Below, in pieces: positions 1-12,646 of a stretch of 64,000 nt of DNA (its first letter is position 1; each line of letters starts with the position of its first letter). The DNA comes from Toxonevra muliebris (taxonomy: Eukaryota; Arthropoda; Insecta; Diptera; Pallopteridae): NCBI GenBank assembly GCA_963691655.1, contig OY829330.1, positions 2,418,001-2,482,000 of the forward strand, read 5' to 3'. Both the position numbers and the translations under genes were made by a program. Below the pieces are notes generated by a model, which saw nothing but the letters and a program-made list of their open reading frames with translations, was not told the DNA's origin and did not search any database.

Positions 1-988
1 AAAAAACTCACTCTCAATATCACGCTCCCGAATCCGCACCCTAAAATTTCGGTCCAAAAAAAACTCACTCTCAATATCACGCTCCCGAATCCGCACCCTA
101 AAATTTCGGTCCAAAAAAAACTCACTCTCAATATCACGCTCCCGAATCCGCACCCTAAAATTTCGGTCCAAAAAAAACTCACTCTCAATATCACGCTCCC
201 GAATCCGCACCCTAAAATTTCGGTCCAAAAAAAACTCACTCTCAATATCACGCTCCCGAATCCGCACCCTAAAATTTCGGTCCAAAAAAAACTCACTCTC
301 AATATCACGCTCCCGAATCCGCACCCTAAAATTTCGGTCCAAAAAAAACTCACTCTCAATATCACGCTCCCGAATCCGCACCCTAAAATTTCGGTCCAAA
401 AAAAACTCACTCTCAATATCACGCTCCCGAATCCGCACCCTAAAATTTCGGTCCAAAAAAAACTCACTCTCAATATCACGCTCCCGAATCCGCACCCTAA
501 AATTTCGGTCCAAAAAAAACTCACTCTCAATATCACGCTCCCGAATCCGCACCCTAAAATTTCGGTCCAAAAAAAACTCACTCTCAATATCACGCTCCCG
601 AATCCGCACCCTAAAATTTCGGTCCAAAAAAAACTCACTCTCAATATCACGCTCCCGAATCCGCACCCTAAAATTTCGGTCCAAAAAAAACTCACTCTCA
701 ATATCACGCTCCCGAATCCGCACCCTAAAATTTCGGTCCAAAAAAAACTCACTCTCAATATCACGCTCCCGAATCCGCACCCTAAAATTTCGGTCCAAAA
801 AAAACTCACTCTCAATATCACGCTCCCGAATCCGCACCCTAAAATTTCGGTCCAAAAAAAACTCACTCTCAATATCACGCTCCCGAATCCGCACCCTAAA
901 ATTTCGGTCCAAAAAAAACTCACTCTCAATATCACGCTCCCGAATCCGCACCCTAAAATTTCGGTCCAAAAAAAACTCACTCTCAATA
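1..988. repeat. 57-bp tandem array, 17.3 copies
   Basis: The unit recurs exactly every 57 bases (the motif CTCACTCTC starts at 7, 64, 121 and so on to 976), giving 17 full units and a partial one; the array is probably cut by the window edge. The copies look identical to the eye. Each has a run of about 8 A and a CCGAA...TTCGG inverted pair. No long frame is open. The array stops abruptly inside a unit at 988. Confidence 0.97.
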
Positions 989-1000
989 GAGGCGTTTTTT

Positions 1001-1315
1001 TTACCGCCGTCTTTTATTTCAAAATGTCTAAACAGTGTCATCTATTATTTTTGTTGAAACTTTTAAATTTTATCCTACAAATGATCCGGTTTTTAGCGCC
1101 ATCTTTTATCCTATAATTTATCCGTTTTTTTTAGCGCCATCTTATACTCAAAATCTCTAAACAGTGTCATCTATTATTTTTGTTGAAACTATTAAATTTT
1201 TATCCTACATCTGATCCGTTGTTAGCGCCATCTTTTTTCCTATAATGTATCCGTTTTATACCGCCATCTAGCCCTTCAAAATCTGTGAACAGTGACATCT
1301 ATTATTTGTGCGGAA
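1001..1315. repeat. Degenerate ~128-bp tandem repeat, 3 copies, with GCGCCATCT motifs
   Basis: The block AACAGTG(T/A)CATCTATTATTT recurs at about 1031, 1160 and 1288. Between the copies the core (G/C)CGCCATCT appears several times (near 1097, 1134, 1216 and 1261), alternating with ATCC(G/T)GTT and TATCCTA. The core on the other strand, AGATGGCGC, resembles the insect CTCF core; that match is from memory of the motif and unscored. No coding potential is seen. From 1316 to 1545 I see only unremarkable AT-rich sequence. Confidence 0.75.
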
Positions 1316-1545
1316 GCTGCTAAGTATTTATTCTGTAATGCAACCATTTCTATAATGGTTGGAAGCTGTGCTATTTTCGTGGTGAAATTTTATTGGTGAA
1401 TTTCTTATCCTATACAACAGTATTTTCCAAAAAGTTGTGAACCTTACTACTTTTGGGTGGAGACATGGTTACAACCATAAAAATTGTTCATTTGTATGAA
1501 AATGTGAATGAGGTTGAATACGTGTGAGAAAGATTAAAAATTTAA

Positions 1546-3845
1546 TTTCAATGTAAAATTTTTCATATAAAATCAATTAGTTTCATATAATTATAAAAGT
1601 TTAGACTTTATATGTAAATATTAACATTTTCAAAATTACCAAGTAATTGAAAAGTTGCACATAAAACACTAAACTAAAATTGATCAGTCATCTGCTATAG
1701 TTTGTCTATCAATTCAAACGAAATTGTAGGCGGTGGACCCATATGTTGCGTGTCGGAACTTTATGCCATAGCGAACTGAGCCCGTTAGGCCGCAAACTCA
1801 ATCACCGAATATAGACAAACAAACTTTAGAGAAACCGAAAGCAATATTCAAAATATTTGTTTCGTGTGCCACTTTTCAATTGCTTAAAACTTTATAAAAG
1901 TTTAGTACTTTCATATAAAGTCAAAATGTTATTGTTATATGAAACTATTTCACTTTATATAAAACATTTTGAGTTCATATGTAATTTTTAATATTTTCAT
2001 TTCCAAGTAAAATTTTTCATATAAAATAAAATCTTTTCATTTAATTATAAAAGTTTAGACTTTATATGAAAATATTAAAATTTTCAAAATTAACAAGTAA
2101 TTGAAAAGTTGCACATATAACATTAGACTAAAAATTGATCAGTTATCGTCTATAGTTTGTCTATCAATTCAAATGAAATTGTAAGCGGTGGACCCATATG
2201 TTGCGTGTCGGAACTTTATGCCATAGCGAACTGAGCCCGTTAGGCCGCAAACTCAATCACCGAATATAGACAAACAAACTTTAGAGAAACCGAAAGCAAT
2301 ATTCAAAATATTTGTTTCGTGTGCCACTTTTCAATTGCTTAAAATTTTATAAAAGTTTAGTACTTTCATATAAAGTCAAAATGTTATTGTTATATGAAAC
2401 TATTTCACTTTATATAAAACATTTTGAGTTTATATGTAATTTTTAATATTTGCATTTCAATGAAAAATTTTTCATATAAAATAAAATCTTTTCATTTAAT
2501 TATAAAAGTTTAGACTTTATATGAAAATATTAAAATTTTCAAAATTAACAAGTAATTGAAAAGTTGCACATATAACATTAGACTAAAAATTGATCAGTTA
2601 TCGTCTATAGTTTGTCTATCAATTCAAATGAAATTGTAAGAGGTGGACCCATATGTTGCGTGTCGGAACTTTATGCCATAGCGAACTGAGCCCGTTAGGC
2701 CGCAAACTCAATCACCGAATATAGACAAACAAACTTTAGAGAAACCGAAAGCAATATTCAAAATATTTGTTTCGTGTGCCACTTTTCAATTGCTTAAAAT
2801 TTTATAAAAGTTTAGTACTTTCATATAAAGTCAAAATGTTATTGTTATATGAAACTATTTCACTTTATATAAAACATTTTGAGTTTATATGTAATTTTTA
2901 ATATTTTCATTTCAATGTAAAATTTTTCATATAAAATAAAATCTTTTCATTTAATTATAAAAGTTTAGACTTTATATGAAAATATTAAAATTTTCAAAAT
3001 TAACAAGTAATTGAAAAGTTGCACATATAACATTAGACTAAAAATTGATCAGTTATCGTCTATAGTTTGTCTATCAATTCAAATGAAATTGTAAGAGGTG
3101 GACCCATATGTTGCGTGTCGGAACTTTATGCCATAGCGAACTGAGCCCGTTAGGCCGCAAACTCAATCACCGAATATAGACAAACAAACTTTAGAGAAAC
3201 CGAAAGCAATATTCAAAATATTTGTTTCGTGTGCCACTTTTCAATTGCTTAAAATTTTATAAAAGTTTAGTACTTTCATATAAATTCAAAATGTTATTGT
3301 TATATGAAACTATTTCACTTTATATAAAACATTTTGAGTTTATATGTAATTTTTAATATTTTCGTTTCAATGTAAAATTTTTCATATAAAATAAAATCTT
3401 TTCATTTAATTATAAAAGTTTAGACTTTATATGAAAATATTAAAATTTTCAAAATTAACAAGTAATTGAAAAGTTGCACATATAACATTAGACTAAAAAT
3501 TGATCAGTTATCGTCTATAGTTTGTCTATCAATTCAAATGAAATTGTAAGCGGTGGACCCATATGTTGCGTGTCGGAACTTTATGCCATAGCGAACTGAG
3601 CCCGTTAGGCCGCAAACTCAATCACCGAATATAGACAAACAAACTTTAGAGAAACCGAAAGCAATATTCAAAATATTTGTTTCGTGTGCCACTTTTCAAT
3701 TGCTTAAAATTTTATAAAAGTTTAGTACTTTCATATAAAGTCAAAATGTTATTGTTATATGAAACTATTTCACTTTATATAAAACATTTTGAGTTTATAT
3801 GTAATTTTTAATATTTGCATTTCAATGAAAAATTTTTCATATAAA
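1546..3845. repeat. 455-bp satellite, 5 copies
   Basis: The marker TGTCGGAACT lies at 1751, 2206, 2661, 3116 and 3571, so the period is exactly 455. Copies differ by scattered single-base changes (for example GTAAGCGG versus GTAAGAGG), and copy 1 is the most divergent. Each unit joins an AT-rich half with repeated TTTCATATAAA and TTATATGAAA runs to a more GC-balanced core of about 120 bases. That core is bracketed by an inverted pair GTTTGTCTAT / ATAGACAAAC. No open frame is conserved. Confidence 0.97.
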
Positions 3846-4397
3846 GTCAAATTCAATTCAATTATTTTATATACAATTTGTAATATTTTCATATAAATCT
3901 TAGATTTTTATGATCATATCACACATTTCTACTATAAGTAATTAACACAGGCAATTTTAACAGTGGACAAATTTACATACTTAGGCATAGCCCACAAATT
4001 TAGTGATAAGAACATGTGTATCGTCTGAACAAAACTGGAAGATTTTTGATATGTAAATATCTATAGCGGCGATATCAACACATTTTGCTTGGGAGTGAAA
4101 CGCAAATTATTACACCCCTATCCCTAAAACCTCCCTGTGATTTTATCCTTGAGCCTATAAGCTCGCTGTTTTATTCTTAAAAGCATGTACACTTTGGAAA
4201 GACAATTGCAACCAAAGCTGTAGCCAGAAAAAAAATGCTGGAGGATCTCATAAGAAAAAAGCTTTTTCATGTATTCGAAACGGATTAATAGTACATAATA
4301 GTTTAAAATAGTATAAATATATAATAATAGTAAATAATATTTAGTTTAATTATAGTATATAATAGTTTGGTGTGAATAACAAAAAAGCACTTGGGGG
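3846..4397. other. AT-rich spacer, no gene seen
   Basis: No coding frame or clear repeat. At about 4212 there is CAAAGCTGTAGCCAGAA, which resembles the CAAGGCCGTAGCCAGAA terminus of the hAT element at 21911, so a decayed relative of that family may start here. Its partner end is not visible nearby. Confidence 0.5.
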
Positions 4398-4429
4398 CAC
4401 AGCTGTAAAAGATTGCTGTCATTTCGATC

Positions 4430-4735
4430 TGCATTCATTGAAGTCACTAGAAATAAATTACGTTTTCTGATTACAGTCTTTGGTTTCATTTGAGACTTAC
4501 GACTTTTAAAAATAAGTCACCAGTCTTTTTGAAGTCAGTGACTGCTCATTGATTATAACAATCAATTTGAGACTTCAAGCAAATAAGTCACAATCACTCA
4601 CATGACTTCACATTATACTTGAAGTCGCAGTCATGACTTCAAATTGGTTTGAAGTCACAGTCATGACTTCCAATTGGTTTGAAATCTTGCAGTCAATTGA
4701 GACTTCCTCTTCACTGAGTGAAGTCTATTATTGAA
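4430..4735. repeat. Left subterminal GACTTCAA/TTGAAGTC word cluster of the hAT element
   Basis: Words of the form (T)GACTTCAA and TTGAAGTCA occur repeatedly and in both orientations, for example near 4438, 4530, 4571, 4603 and 4620-4690. The same words fill 6430-6735 at the other end and therefore recur in every satellite unit. Known hAT elements carry short repeated transposase-binding words just inside their ends; binding here is inferred. Confidence 0.7.
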
Positions 4736-5608
4736 TGATAAAAATATGTAGTATTTATAAGTTGTATAAGTACACTACTCTACAAATTTACAAAAACTTT
4801 CACCATAATGAATAGCGATAACATTTTCTATAGCAAAATTTTCCGTAGAATCTGAATATCCTAATGATTTTTTTCGATTAACCCCAACTTTCCATGTCTA
4901 TGGCAAAATTCAAAAAAGGGCACTGTTGAGAGCACATACTTCACATTAATGCTTGTAAAATCTTTAATTTTCACCCAATGAATTGTAAATTTTTGTATAT
5001 TTTAGATGAGAATTAGGTATAATACGTGCCAACAGCATCAGTAATATTACTGTTATGATCGAAAATAGGTAAAGGAAAATCACTTTTTTATATTTTTTCA
5101 AACAAATTTCAACTTTGAAGCCCTATATCTCGAAATAATTATGTGGATGACAATAAGTCAGCCCTCCTATCTTATAGACAATTTCATTACAAAATTTTTA
5201 AGATACATATGTCTATGAAAAAGTCATAATTTATGAAACTATAGCATTTTACTAACATCTATGCAAAAACCATTTTTTTCTTTTACAACAATTTTATTCT
5301 AATCAAATAAACACAATGCAACTTTTTGTTTAATAGTAATTTGGGGTCGCTGATCATGACTGCTTACTCAGTTTTTCTCTATCATATCGAGTTCTCCCAC
5401 AATATGGACCTGAAGTTAGAAAATGGGGTCTATATGGTCCAATAAGATATTTCTTTATTTCAACATATACGAATTTGATGTCTGAAGGAAAGTTATTAAG
5501 CACAAAGAGATAAACAATTTTTGGCTACCCATTTTTCCTCCAGCTCCTACCCTTCCTCTTGAAATTTGGACTTTTTCGATAAATGGCCTACAGACCTGTT
5601 GTTCAATC

Positions 5609-5688
5609 CCATGTGGAGCCAACAAAATTTTTTTTTTTTTAATGAATTAAACAATTTTGTGTTTTTGAATTTTGTTGGCTCCACATGG
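5609..5688. repeat. Perfect 21-bp inverted repeat with 38-nt loop
   Basis: The arms 5609-5629 and 5668-5688 are exact reverse complements, beginning CCATGTGGAGCCAAC and ending GTTGGCTCCACATGG. The loop is a T-run plus AT-rich sequence. It lies inside the left part of the hAT element and just outside the amplified satellite unit. It could be a tiny foldback insertion or a hairpin-forming regulatory RNA region; nothing further can be told. Confidence 0.85.
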
Positions 5689-6088
5689 AACCTATTGTAA
5701 TTACAACAACAAATGATTCCACTATTTACTTACGTACTGTGAGTGGCTTGGTTCTAATGCAAAAATTCGATTTCTGCATTATTCTAGGAAGTGTGTGCCT
5801 CGTAGGCCATTCCAATGTTTTGGGGTATAATTACAAATTTTGTCAACTAAATAAAAAAATTGAAATTATTGTAATTTATACGGGTATTTCTAGTGAATTT
5901 CGAAAAAGATTTCCTTGAGGCAAATTGCTTTGATTTCGATGATTTTTTTATATGCCAATTTAGGATCTAAAAAAATAAACAAAGAATAAAAAAAATTATA
6001 TCTGATCATGATTGGGGAAGTGTCGGATACCATTTTCCTGTCTTTTAATCGAAGCTCAATGGTATTACCCATACATTTGAATTTTTCT

Positions 6089-6424
6089 TTATAGTGTGTC
6101 GTTGACTTTCAGTAGTAGCAATTTCTCGAAATTGCCGTCTGTAAGCGACCCACGCAGAGGAGCATTGATAAGTGTTGCAATGGAAAATAGTCTTTCCACC
6201 GCAGCAGAAGATCGCAAGGGAGTATTATATTTTATGTAAGACTTTTTTATTGTAGAGCATCTGTGAAGCACATCTGAAGATGCAGATGGATCAGCAAGAT
6301 AGGCGCAATACTCATCTTCAATGGGAAGAAGTGTAGTGTTGGGCGGACATTTGTAACAAGTGTGCACATAAAAATGTGTAATATTCTGAAAAAATAATTT
6401 AAATGACTTCCAAGTTATTTCCAT
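6089..6424 (-). pseudogene. hAT transposase C-terminal dimerisation exon, unit 1
   Basis: An open frame of 111 codons. Residues about 68-105 hold the hAT family C-terminal dimerisation signature: YNTPLRSSAAVERLFSIAT, then APLRGSL, then FEKLLLLKVND, followed at once by the stop. The core SSAxVERLFS is the hallmark of this domain. A full hAT transposase is usually 500-700 residues, so only the tail is present. Just upstream of the domain the strand reads TTATTTTTTCAG, a good splice acceptor, so the true exon probably begins near 6388; the first ~13 codons (starting at ATG 6424) read into subterminal GAAGTCA repeats. As a protein it could at most be a dimerisation peptide. Expression is unknown. 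Confidence 0.85.
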
Positions 6425-7181
6425 GAATTCTATTTATTTCGGTGAAATCAATTGAGTTCATTGAAATAAATTGAAGTCAATTGACTTCAAATGATTTCAA
6501 TTGACTTTAAATGACTACAAGTTAATTAATATTTTGTAGAGATCAGGACTGCACATAAGAAACTGATCATTCATGACTCCAAAAAAATGACTTTAAAAAT
6601 TAAGGATAAGTCATTGACTTCAATGTGACTTGTGACTTTACAGTCTTAATTCTGCGTTCACAAAAAGACTGAATATTGCAATCATTTTTTTTGAATTCAA
6701 TTGACTTCAACCTTAAAAAGACTGCAATCTTTTACAGCTCTGCTTGGGTGGGGGGCTAAAATAATTAATTTGTTCGTATCGAAATACAATTTCAATATGA
6801 ATAATAAAATATATATATAGGGTGGCTCAGAACCCTGTCCTCCTGGCTACGAAAATCCCTTACATATGCAATAATTATTATACAGCGTACTTTCAGGAAA
6901 CACCCTGTCTTCGTCCAAGGATTGCAAAAAATATCAACAACAAATAAAAAAATTGAAATTATTGTAATTTATACGGGTATTTCTAGTGAATTTCGAAAAA
7001 GATTTGCTTGAGGCAAATTGCTTTGATTTCGATGATTTTTTTATATGCCAATTTAGGATCTAAAAAACTAAACAAAGAATAAAAAAAATTATATCTGATC
7101 ATGATTGGGGAAGTGTCGGATACCATTTTCCTGTCTTTTAATCGAAGCTCAATGGTATTACCCATACATTTGAATTTTTCT

Positions 7182-7517
7182 TTATAGTGTGTCGTTGACT
7201 TTCAGTAGTAGCAATTTCTCGAAATTGCCGTCTGTAAGCGACCCACGCAGAGGAGCATTGATAAGTGTTGCAATGGAAAATAGTCTTTCCACCGCAGCAG
7301 AAGATCGCAAGGGAGTATTATATTTTATGTAAGACTTTTTTATTGTAGAGCATCTGTGAAGCACATCTGAAGATGCAGATGGATCAGCAAGATAGGCGCA
7401 ATACTCATCTTCAATGGGAAGAAGTGTAGTGTTGGGCGGACATTTGTAACAAGTGTGCACATAAAAATGTGTAATATTCTGAAAAAATAATTTAAATGAC
7501 TTCCAAGTTATTTCCAT
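7182..7517 (-). pseudogene. hAT dimerisation exon, unit 2
   Basis: Same 111-codon frame as unit 1 with identical predicted protein. Confidence 0.85.
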
Positions 7518-8275
7518 GAATTCTATTTATTTCGGTGAAATCAATTGAGTTCATTGAAATAAATTGAAGTCAATTGACTTCAAATGATTTCAATTGACTT
7601 TAAATGACAACAAGTTAATTAATATTTTGTAGAGATCAGGAATGCACATAAGAGACTGATCATTCATGACTCCAAAAAAATGACTTTAAAAACTAAGGAT
7701 AAGTCATTGACTTCAATGTGACTTGTGACTTTACAGTCTTAATTCTGCGTTCACAAAAAGACTGAATATTGCAATCATTTTTTTTGAATTCAATTGACTT
7801 CAACCTTAAAAAGGCTGCAATCTTTTACAGCTCTGCTTGGGTGGGGGGCTAAAATAATTAATTTGTTCGTATCGAAATACAATTTCAATATGAATAATAA
7901 AATATATATATAGAGTGGCTCAGAACCCTGTCCTCCTGGCTACGAAAATCCCTTACATATGCAATAATTATTATACAGCGTACTTTCGGGAAACACCCTG
8001 TCTTCGTCCAAGGATTGCAAAAAATATCAACAACAAATAAAAAAAATTGAAATTATTGTAATTTATACGGGTATTTCTAGTGAATTTCGAAAAAAATTTG
8101 CTTGAGGCAAATTGCTTTGATTTCGATGATTTTTTTATATGCCAATTTAGGATCTAAAAAACTAAACAAAGAATAAAAAAAAATATATCTGATCTTGATT
8201 GGGGAAGTGTCGGATACCATTTTCCTGTCTTTTAATCGAAGCTCAATGGTATTACCCATACATTTAAATTTTTCT

Positions 8276-8611
8276 TTATAGTGTGTCGTTGACTTTCAGT
8301 AGTAGCAATTTCTCGAAATTGCCGTCTGTAAGCGACCCACGCAGAGGAGCATTGATAAGTGTTGCAATGGAAAATAGTCTTTCCACCGCAGCAGAAGATC
8401 GCAAGGGAGTATTATATTTTATGTAAGACTTTTTTATTGTAGAGCATCTGTGAAGCACATCTGAAGATGCAGATGGATCAGCAAGATAGGCGCAATACTC
8501 ATCTTCAATGGGAAGAAGTGTAGTGTTGGGCGGACATTTGTAACAAGTGTGCACATAAAAATGTGTAATATTCTGAAAAAATAATTTAAATGACTTCCAA
8601 GTTATTTCCAT
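8276..8611 (-). pseudogene. hAT dimerisation exon, unit 3
   Basis: Identical predicted protein to unit 1; the non-coding part of this unit shares private variants with unit 5. Confidence 0.85.
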
Positions 8612-9368
8612 GAATTCTATTTATTTCGGTGAAATCAATTGAGTTCATTGAAATAAATTGAAGTCAATTGACTTCAAATGATTTCAATTGACTTTAAATG
8701 ACTACAAGTTAATTAATATTTTGTAGAGATCAGGACTGCACATAAGAAACTGATCATTCATGACTCCAAAAAAATGACTTTAAAAATTAAGGATAAGTCA
8801 TTGACTTCAATGTGACTTGTGACTTTACAGTCTTAATTCTGCGTTCACAAAAAGACTGAATATTGCAATCATTTTTTTTGAATTCAATTGACTTCAACCT
8901 TAAAAAGACTGCAATCTTTTACAGCTCTGCTTGGGTGGGGGGCTAAAATAATTAATTTGTTCGTATCGAAATACAATTTCAATATGAATAATAAAATATA
9001 TATATAGGGTGGCTCAGAACCCTGTCCTCCTGGCTACGAAAATCCCTTACATATGCAATAATTATTATACAGCGTACTTTCAGGAAACACCCTGTCTTCG
9101 TCCAAGGATTGCAAAAAATATCAACAACAAATAAAAAAATTGAAATTATTGTAATTTATACGGGTATTTCTAGTGAATTTCGAAAAAGATTTGCTTGAGG
9201 CAAATTGCTTTGATTTCGATGATTTTTTTATATGCCAATTTAGGATCTAAAAAACTAAACAAAGAATAAAAAAAATTATATCTGATCATGATTGGGGAAG
9301 TGTCGGATACCATTTTCCTGTCTTTTAATCGAAGCTCAATGGTATTACCCATACATTTGAATTTTTCT

Positions 9369-9704
9369 TTATAGTGTGTCGTTGACTTTCAGTAGTAGCA
9401 ATTTCTCGAAATTGCCGTCTGTAAGCGACCCACGCAGAGGAGCATTGATAAGTGTTGCAATGGAAAATAGTCTTTCCACCGCAGCAGAAGATCGCAAGGG
9501 AGTATTATATTTTATGTAAGACTTTTTTATTGTAGAGCATCTGTGAAGCACATCTGAAGATGCAGATGGATCAGCAAGATAGGCGCAATACTCATCTTCA
9601 ATGGGAAGAAGTGTAGTGTTGGGCGGACATTTGTAACAAGTGTGCACATAAAAATGTGTAATATTCTGAAAAAATAATTTAAATGACTTCCAAGTTATTT
9701 CCAT
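9369..9704 (-). pseudogene. hAT dimerisation exon, unit 4
   Basis: Identical predicted protein; the unit shares the private variants GAATGCACAT and TATAGAGTGG with unit 2. Confidence 0.85.
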
Positions 9705-10462
9705 GAATTCTATTTATTTCGGTGAAATCAATTGAGTTCATTGAAATAAATTGAAGTCAATTGACTTCAAATGATTTCAATTGACTTTAAATGACTACAA
9801 GTTAATTAATATTTTGTAGAGATCAGGAATGCACATAAGAGACTGATCATTCATGACTCCAAAAAAATGACTTTAAAAACTAAGGATAAGTCATTGACTT
9901 CAATGTGACTTGTGACTTTACAGTCTTAATTCTGCGTTCACAAAAAGACTGAATATTGCAATCATTTTTTTTGAATTCAATTGACTTCAACCTTAAAAAG
10001 GCTGCAATCTTTTACAGCTCTGCTTGGGTGGGGGGCTAAAATAATTAATTTGTTCGTATCGAAATACAATTTCAATATGAATAATAAAATATATATATAG
10101 AGTGGCTCAGAACCCTGTCCTCCTGGCTACGAAAATCCCTTACATATGCAATAATTATTATACAGCGTACTTTCGGGAAACACCCTGTCTTCGTCCAAGG
10201 ATTGCAAAAAATATCAACAACAAATAAAAAAAATTGAAATTATTGTAATTTATACGGGTATTTCTAGTGAATTTCGAAAAAAATTTGCTTGAGGCAAATT
10301 GCTTTGATTTCGATGATTTTTTTATATGCCAATTTAGGATCTAAAAAACTAAACAAAGAATAAAAAAAAATATATCTGATCTTGATTGGGGAAGTGTCGG
10401 ATACCATTTTCCTGTCTTTTAATCGAAGCTCAATGGTATTACCCATACATTTAAATTTTTCT

Positions 10463-10798
10463 TTATAGTGTGTCGTTGACTTTCAGTAGTAGCAATTTCT
10501 CGAAATTGCCGTCTGTAAGCGACCCACGCAGAGGAGCATTGATAAGTGTTGCAATGGAAAATAGTCTTTCCACCGCAGCAGAAGATCGCAAGGGAGTATT
10601 ATATTTTATGTAAGACTTTTTTATTGTAGAGCATCTGTGAAGCACATCTGAAGATGCAGATGGATCAGCAAGATAGGCGCAATACTCATCTTCAATGGGA
10701 AGAAGTGTAGTGTTGGGCGGACATTTGTAACAAGTGTGCACATAAAAATGTGTAATATTCTGAAAAAATAATTTAAATGACTTCCAAGTTATTTCCAT
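10463..10798 (-). pseudogene. hAT dimerisation exon, unit 5
   Basis: Identical predicted protein to unit 1. Confidence 0.85.
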
Positions 10799-11555
10799 GA
10801 ATTCTATTTATTTCGGTGAAATCAATTGAGTTCATTGAAATAAATTGAAGTCAATTGACTTCAAATGATTTCAATTGACTTTAAATGACTACAAGTTAAT
10901 TAATATTTTGTAGAGATCAGGACTGCACATAAGAGACTGATCATTCATGACTCCAAAAAAATGACTTTAAAAACTAAGGATAAGTCATTGACTTCAATGT
11001 GACTTGTGACTTTACAGTCTTAATTCTGCGATCACAAAAAGACTGAATATTGCAATCATTTTTTTTTGAATTCAATTGACTTCAACCTTAAAAAGGCTGC
11101 AATCTTTTACAGCTCTGCTTGGGTGGGGGGCTAAAATAATTAATTTGTTCGTATCGAAATACAATTTCAATATGAATAATAAAATATATATATAGGGTGG
11201 CTCAGAACCCTGTCCTCCTGGCTACGAAAATCCCTTACATATGCAATAATTATTATACAGCGTACTTTCAGGAAACACCCTGTCTTCGTCCAAGGATTGC
11301 AAAAAATATCAACAACAAATAAAAAAATTGAAATTATTGTAATTTATACGGGTATTTCTAGTGAATTTCGAAAAAGATTTGCTTGAGGCAAATTGCTTTG
11401 ATTTCGATGATTTTTTTATATGCCAATTTAGGATCTAAAAAACTAAACAAAGAATAAAAAAAATTATATCTGATCATGATTGGGAAGTGTCGGATACCAT
11501 TTTCCTGTCTTTTAATCGAAGCTCAATGGTATTACCCATACATTTGAATTTTTCT

Positions 11556-11891
11556 TTATAGTGTGTCGTTGACTTTCAGTAGTAGCAATTTCTCGAAATT
11601 GCCGTCTGTAAGCGACCCACGCAGAGGAGCATTGATAAGTGTTGCAATGGAAAATAGTCTTTCCACCGCAGCAGAAGATCGCAAGGGAGTATTATATTTT
11701 ATGTAAGACTTTTTTATTGTAGAGCATCTGTGAAGCACATCTGAAGATGCAGATGGATCGGCAAGATAGGCGCAATACTCATCTTCAATGGGAAGAAGTG
11801 TAGTGTTGGGCGGACATTTGTAACAAGTGTGCACATAAAAATGTGTAATATTCTGAAAAAATAATTTAAATGACTTCCAAGTTATTTCCAT
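11556..11891 (-). pseudogene. hAT dimerisation exon, unit 6
   Basis: Identical predicted protein; one silent change (GATCGGCAAG) shared with units 7 and 9. Confidence 0.85.
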
Positions 11892-12646
11892 GAATTCTAT
11901 TTATTTCGGTGAAATCAATTGAGTTCATTGAAATAAATTGAAGTCAATTGACTTCAAATGATTTCAATTGACTTTAAATGACTACAAGTTAATTAATATT
12001 TTGTAGAGATCAGGACTGCACATAAGAGACTGATCATTCATGACTCCAAATAATGACTTTAAAAACTAAGGATAAGTCATTGACTTCAATGTGACTTGTG
12101 ACTTTACAGTCTTAATTCTGCGTTCACAAAAAGACTGAATATTGCAATCATTTTTTTTGAATTCAATTGACTTCAACCTTAAAAAGGCTGCAATCTTTTA
12201 CAGCTCTGCTTGGGTGGGGGGCTAAAATAATTAATTTGTTCGTATCGAAATACAATTTCAATATGAATAATAAAATATATATATAGGGTGGCTCAGAACC
12301 CTGTCCTCCTGGCTACGAAAATCCCTTACATATGCAATAATTATTATACAGCGTACTTTCAGGAAACACCCTGTCTTCGTCCAAGGATTGCAAAAAATAT
12401 CAACAACAAATAAAAAATTGAAATTATTGTAATTTATACGGGTATTTCTAGTGAATTTCGAAAAAGATTTGCTTGAGGCAAATTGCTTTGATTTCGATGA
12501 TTTTTTTATATGCCAATTTAGGATCTAAAAAACTAAACAAAGAATAAAAAAAATTATATCTGATCATGATTGGGGAAGTGTCGGATACCATTTTCCTGTC
12601 TTTTAATTGAAGCTCAATGGTATTACCCATACATTTGAATTTTTCT

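Larger units (their letters stand above)
4390..6750 (-). mobile_element. hAT DNA transposon (internally deleted), source of the 1093-bp satellite
   Basis: The element runs 4398-6742. Its ends are inverted repeats, CA(C/G)AGCTGTAAAAGATTGC followed by (T/A)GTC, matching at 21 of 23 positions. The flanks CTTGGGGG (4390-4397) and CTTGGGTG (6743-6750) match at 7 of 8, fitting the 8-bp duplication of hAT elements. Both subterminal regions are dense in GACTTCAA/TTGAAGTC words, as expected of transposase-binding subterminal repeats. The only coding remnant is the C-terminal dimerisation exon on the minus strand at 6089-6424, close to the right end, so the N-terminal, RNase H-fold and zinc-finger parts are deleted. 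Between 4736 and 5608 I see no gene. Confidence 0.85.

Noticed and set aside
1..988. Possible CRISPR array or coding repeat
   Set aside because: Head-to-tail identical units without spacers and no open frame; an ordinary satellite in a eukaryotic context.
2137..2280. tRNA-like or ribozyme-like fold in the 455-bp unit
   Set aside because: No A/B box or T-loop consensus, and no CTGANGA...GAAA hammerhead core on either strand in this or the 1093-bp unit.
5890..6072. A 60-codon minus-strand frame (MGNTIELRLKDRK) repeated in most satellite units
   Set aside because: It lies after the stop of the hAT exon, is lost by a one-base change in unit 6, and has no recognisable motif; most likely 3' untranslated sequence.
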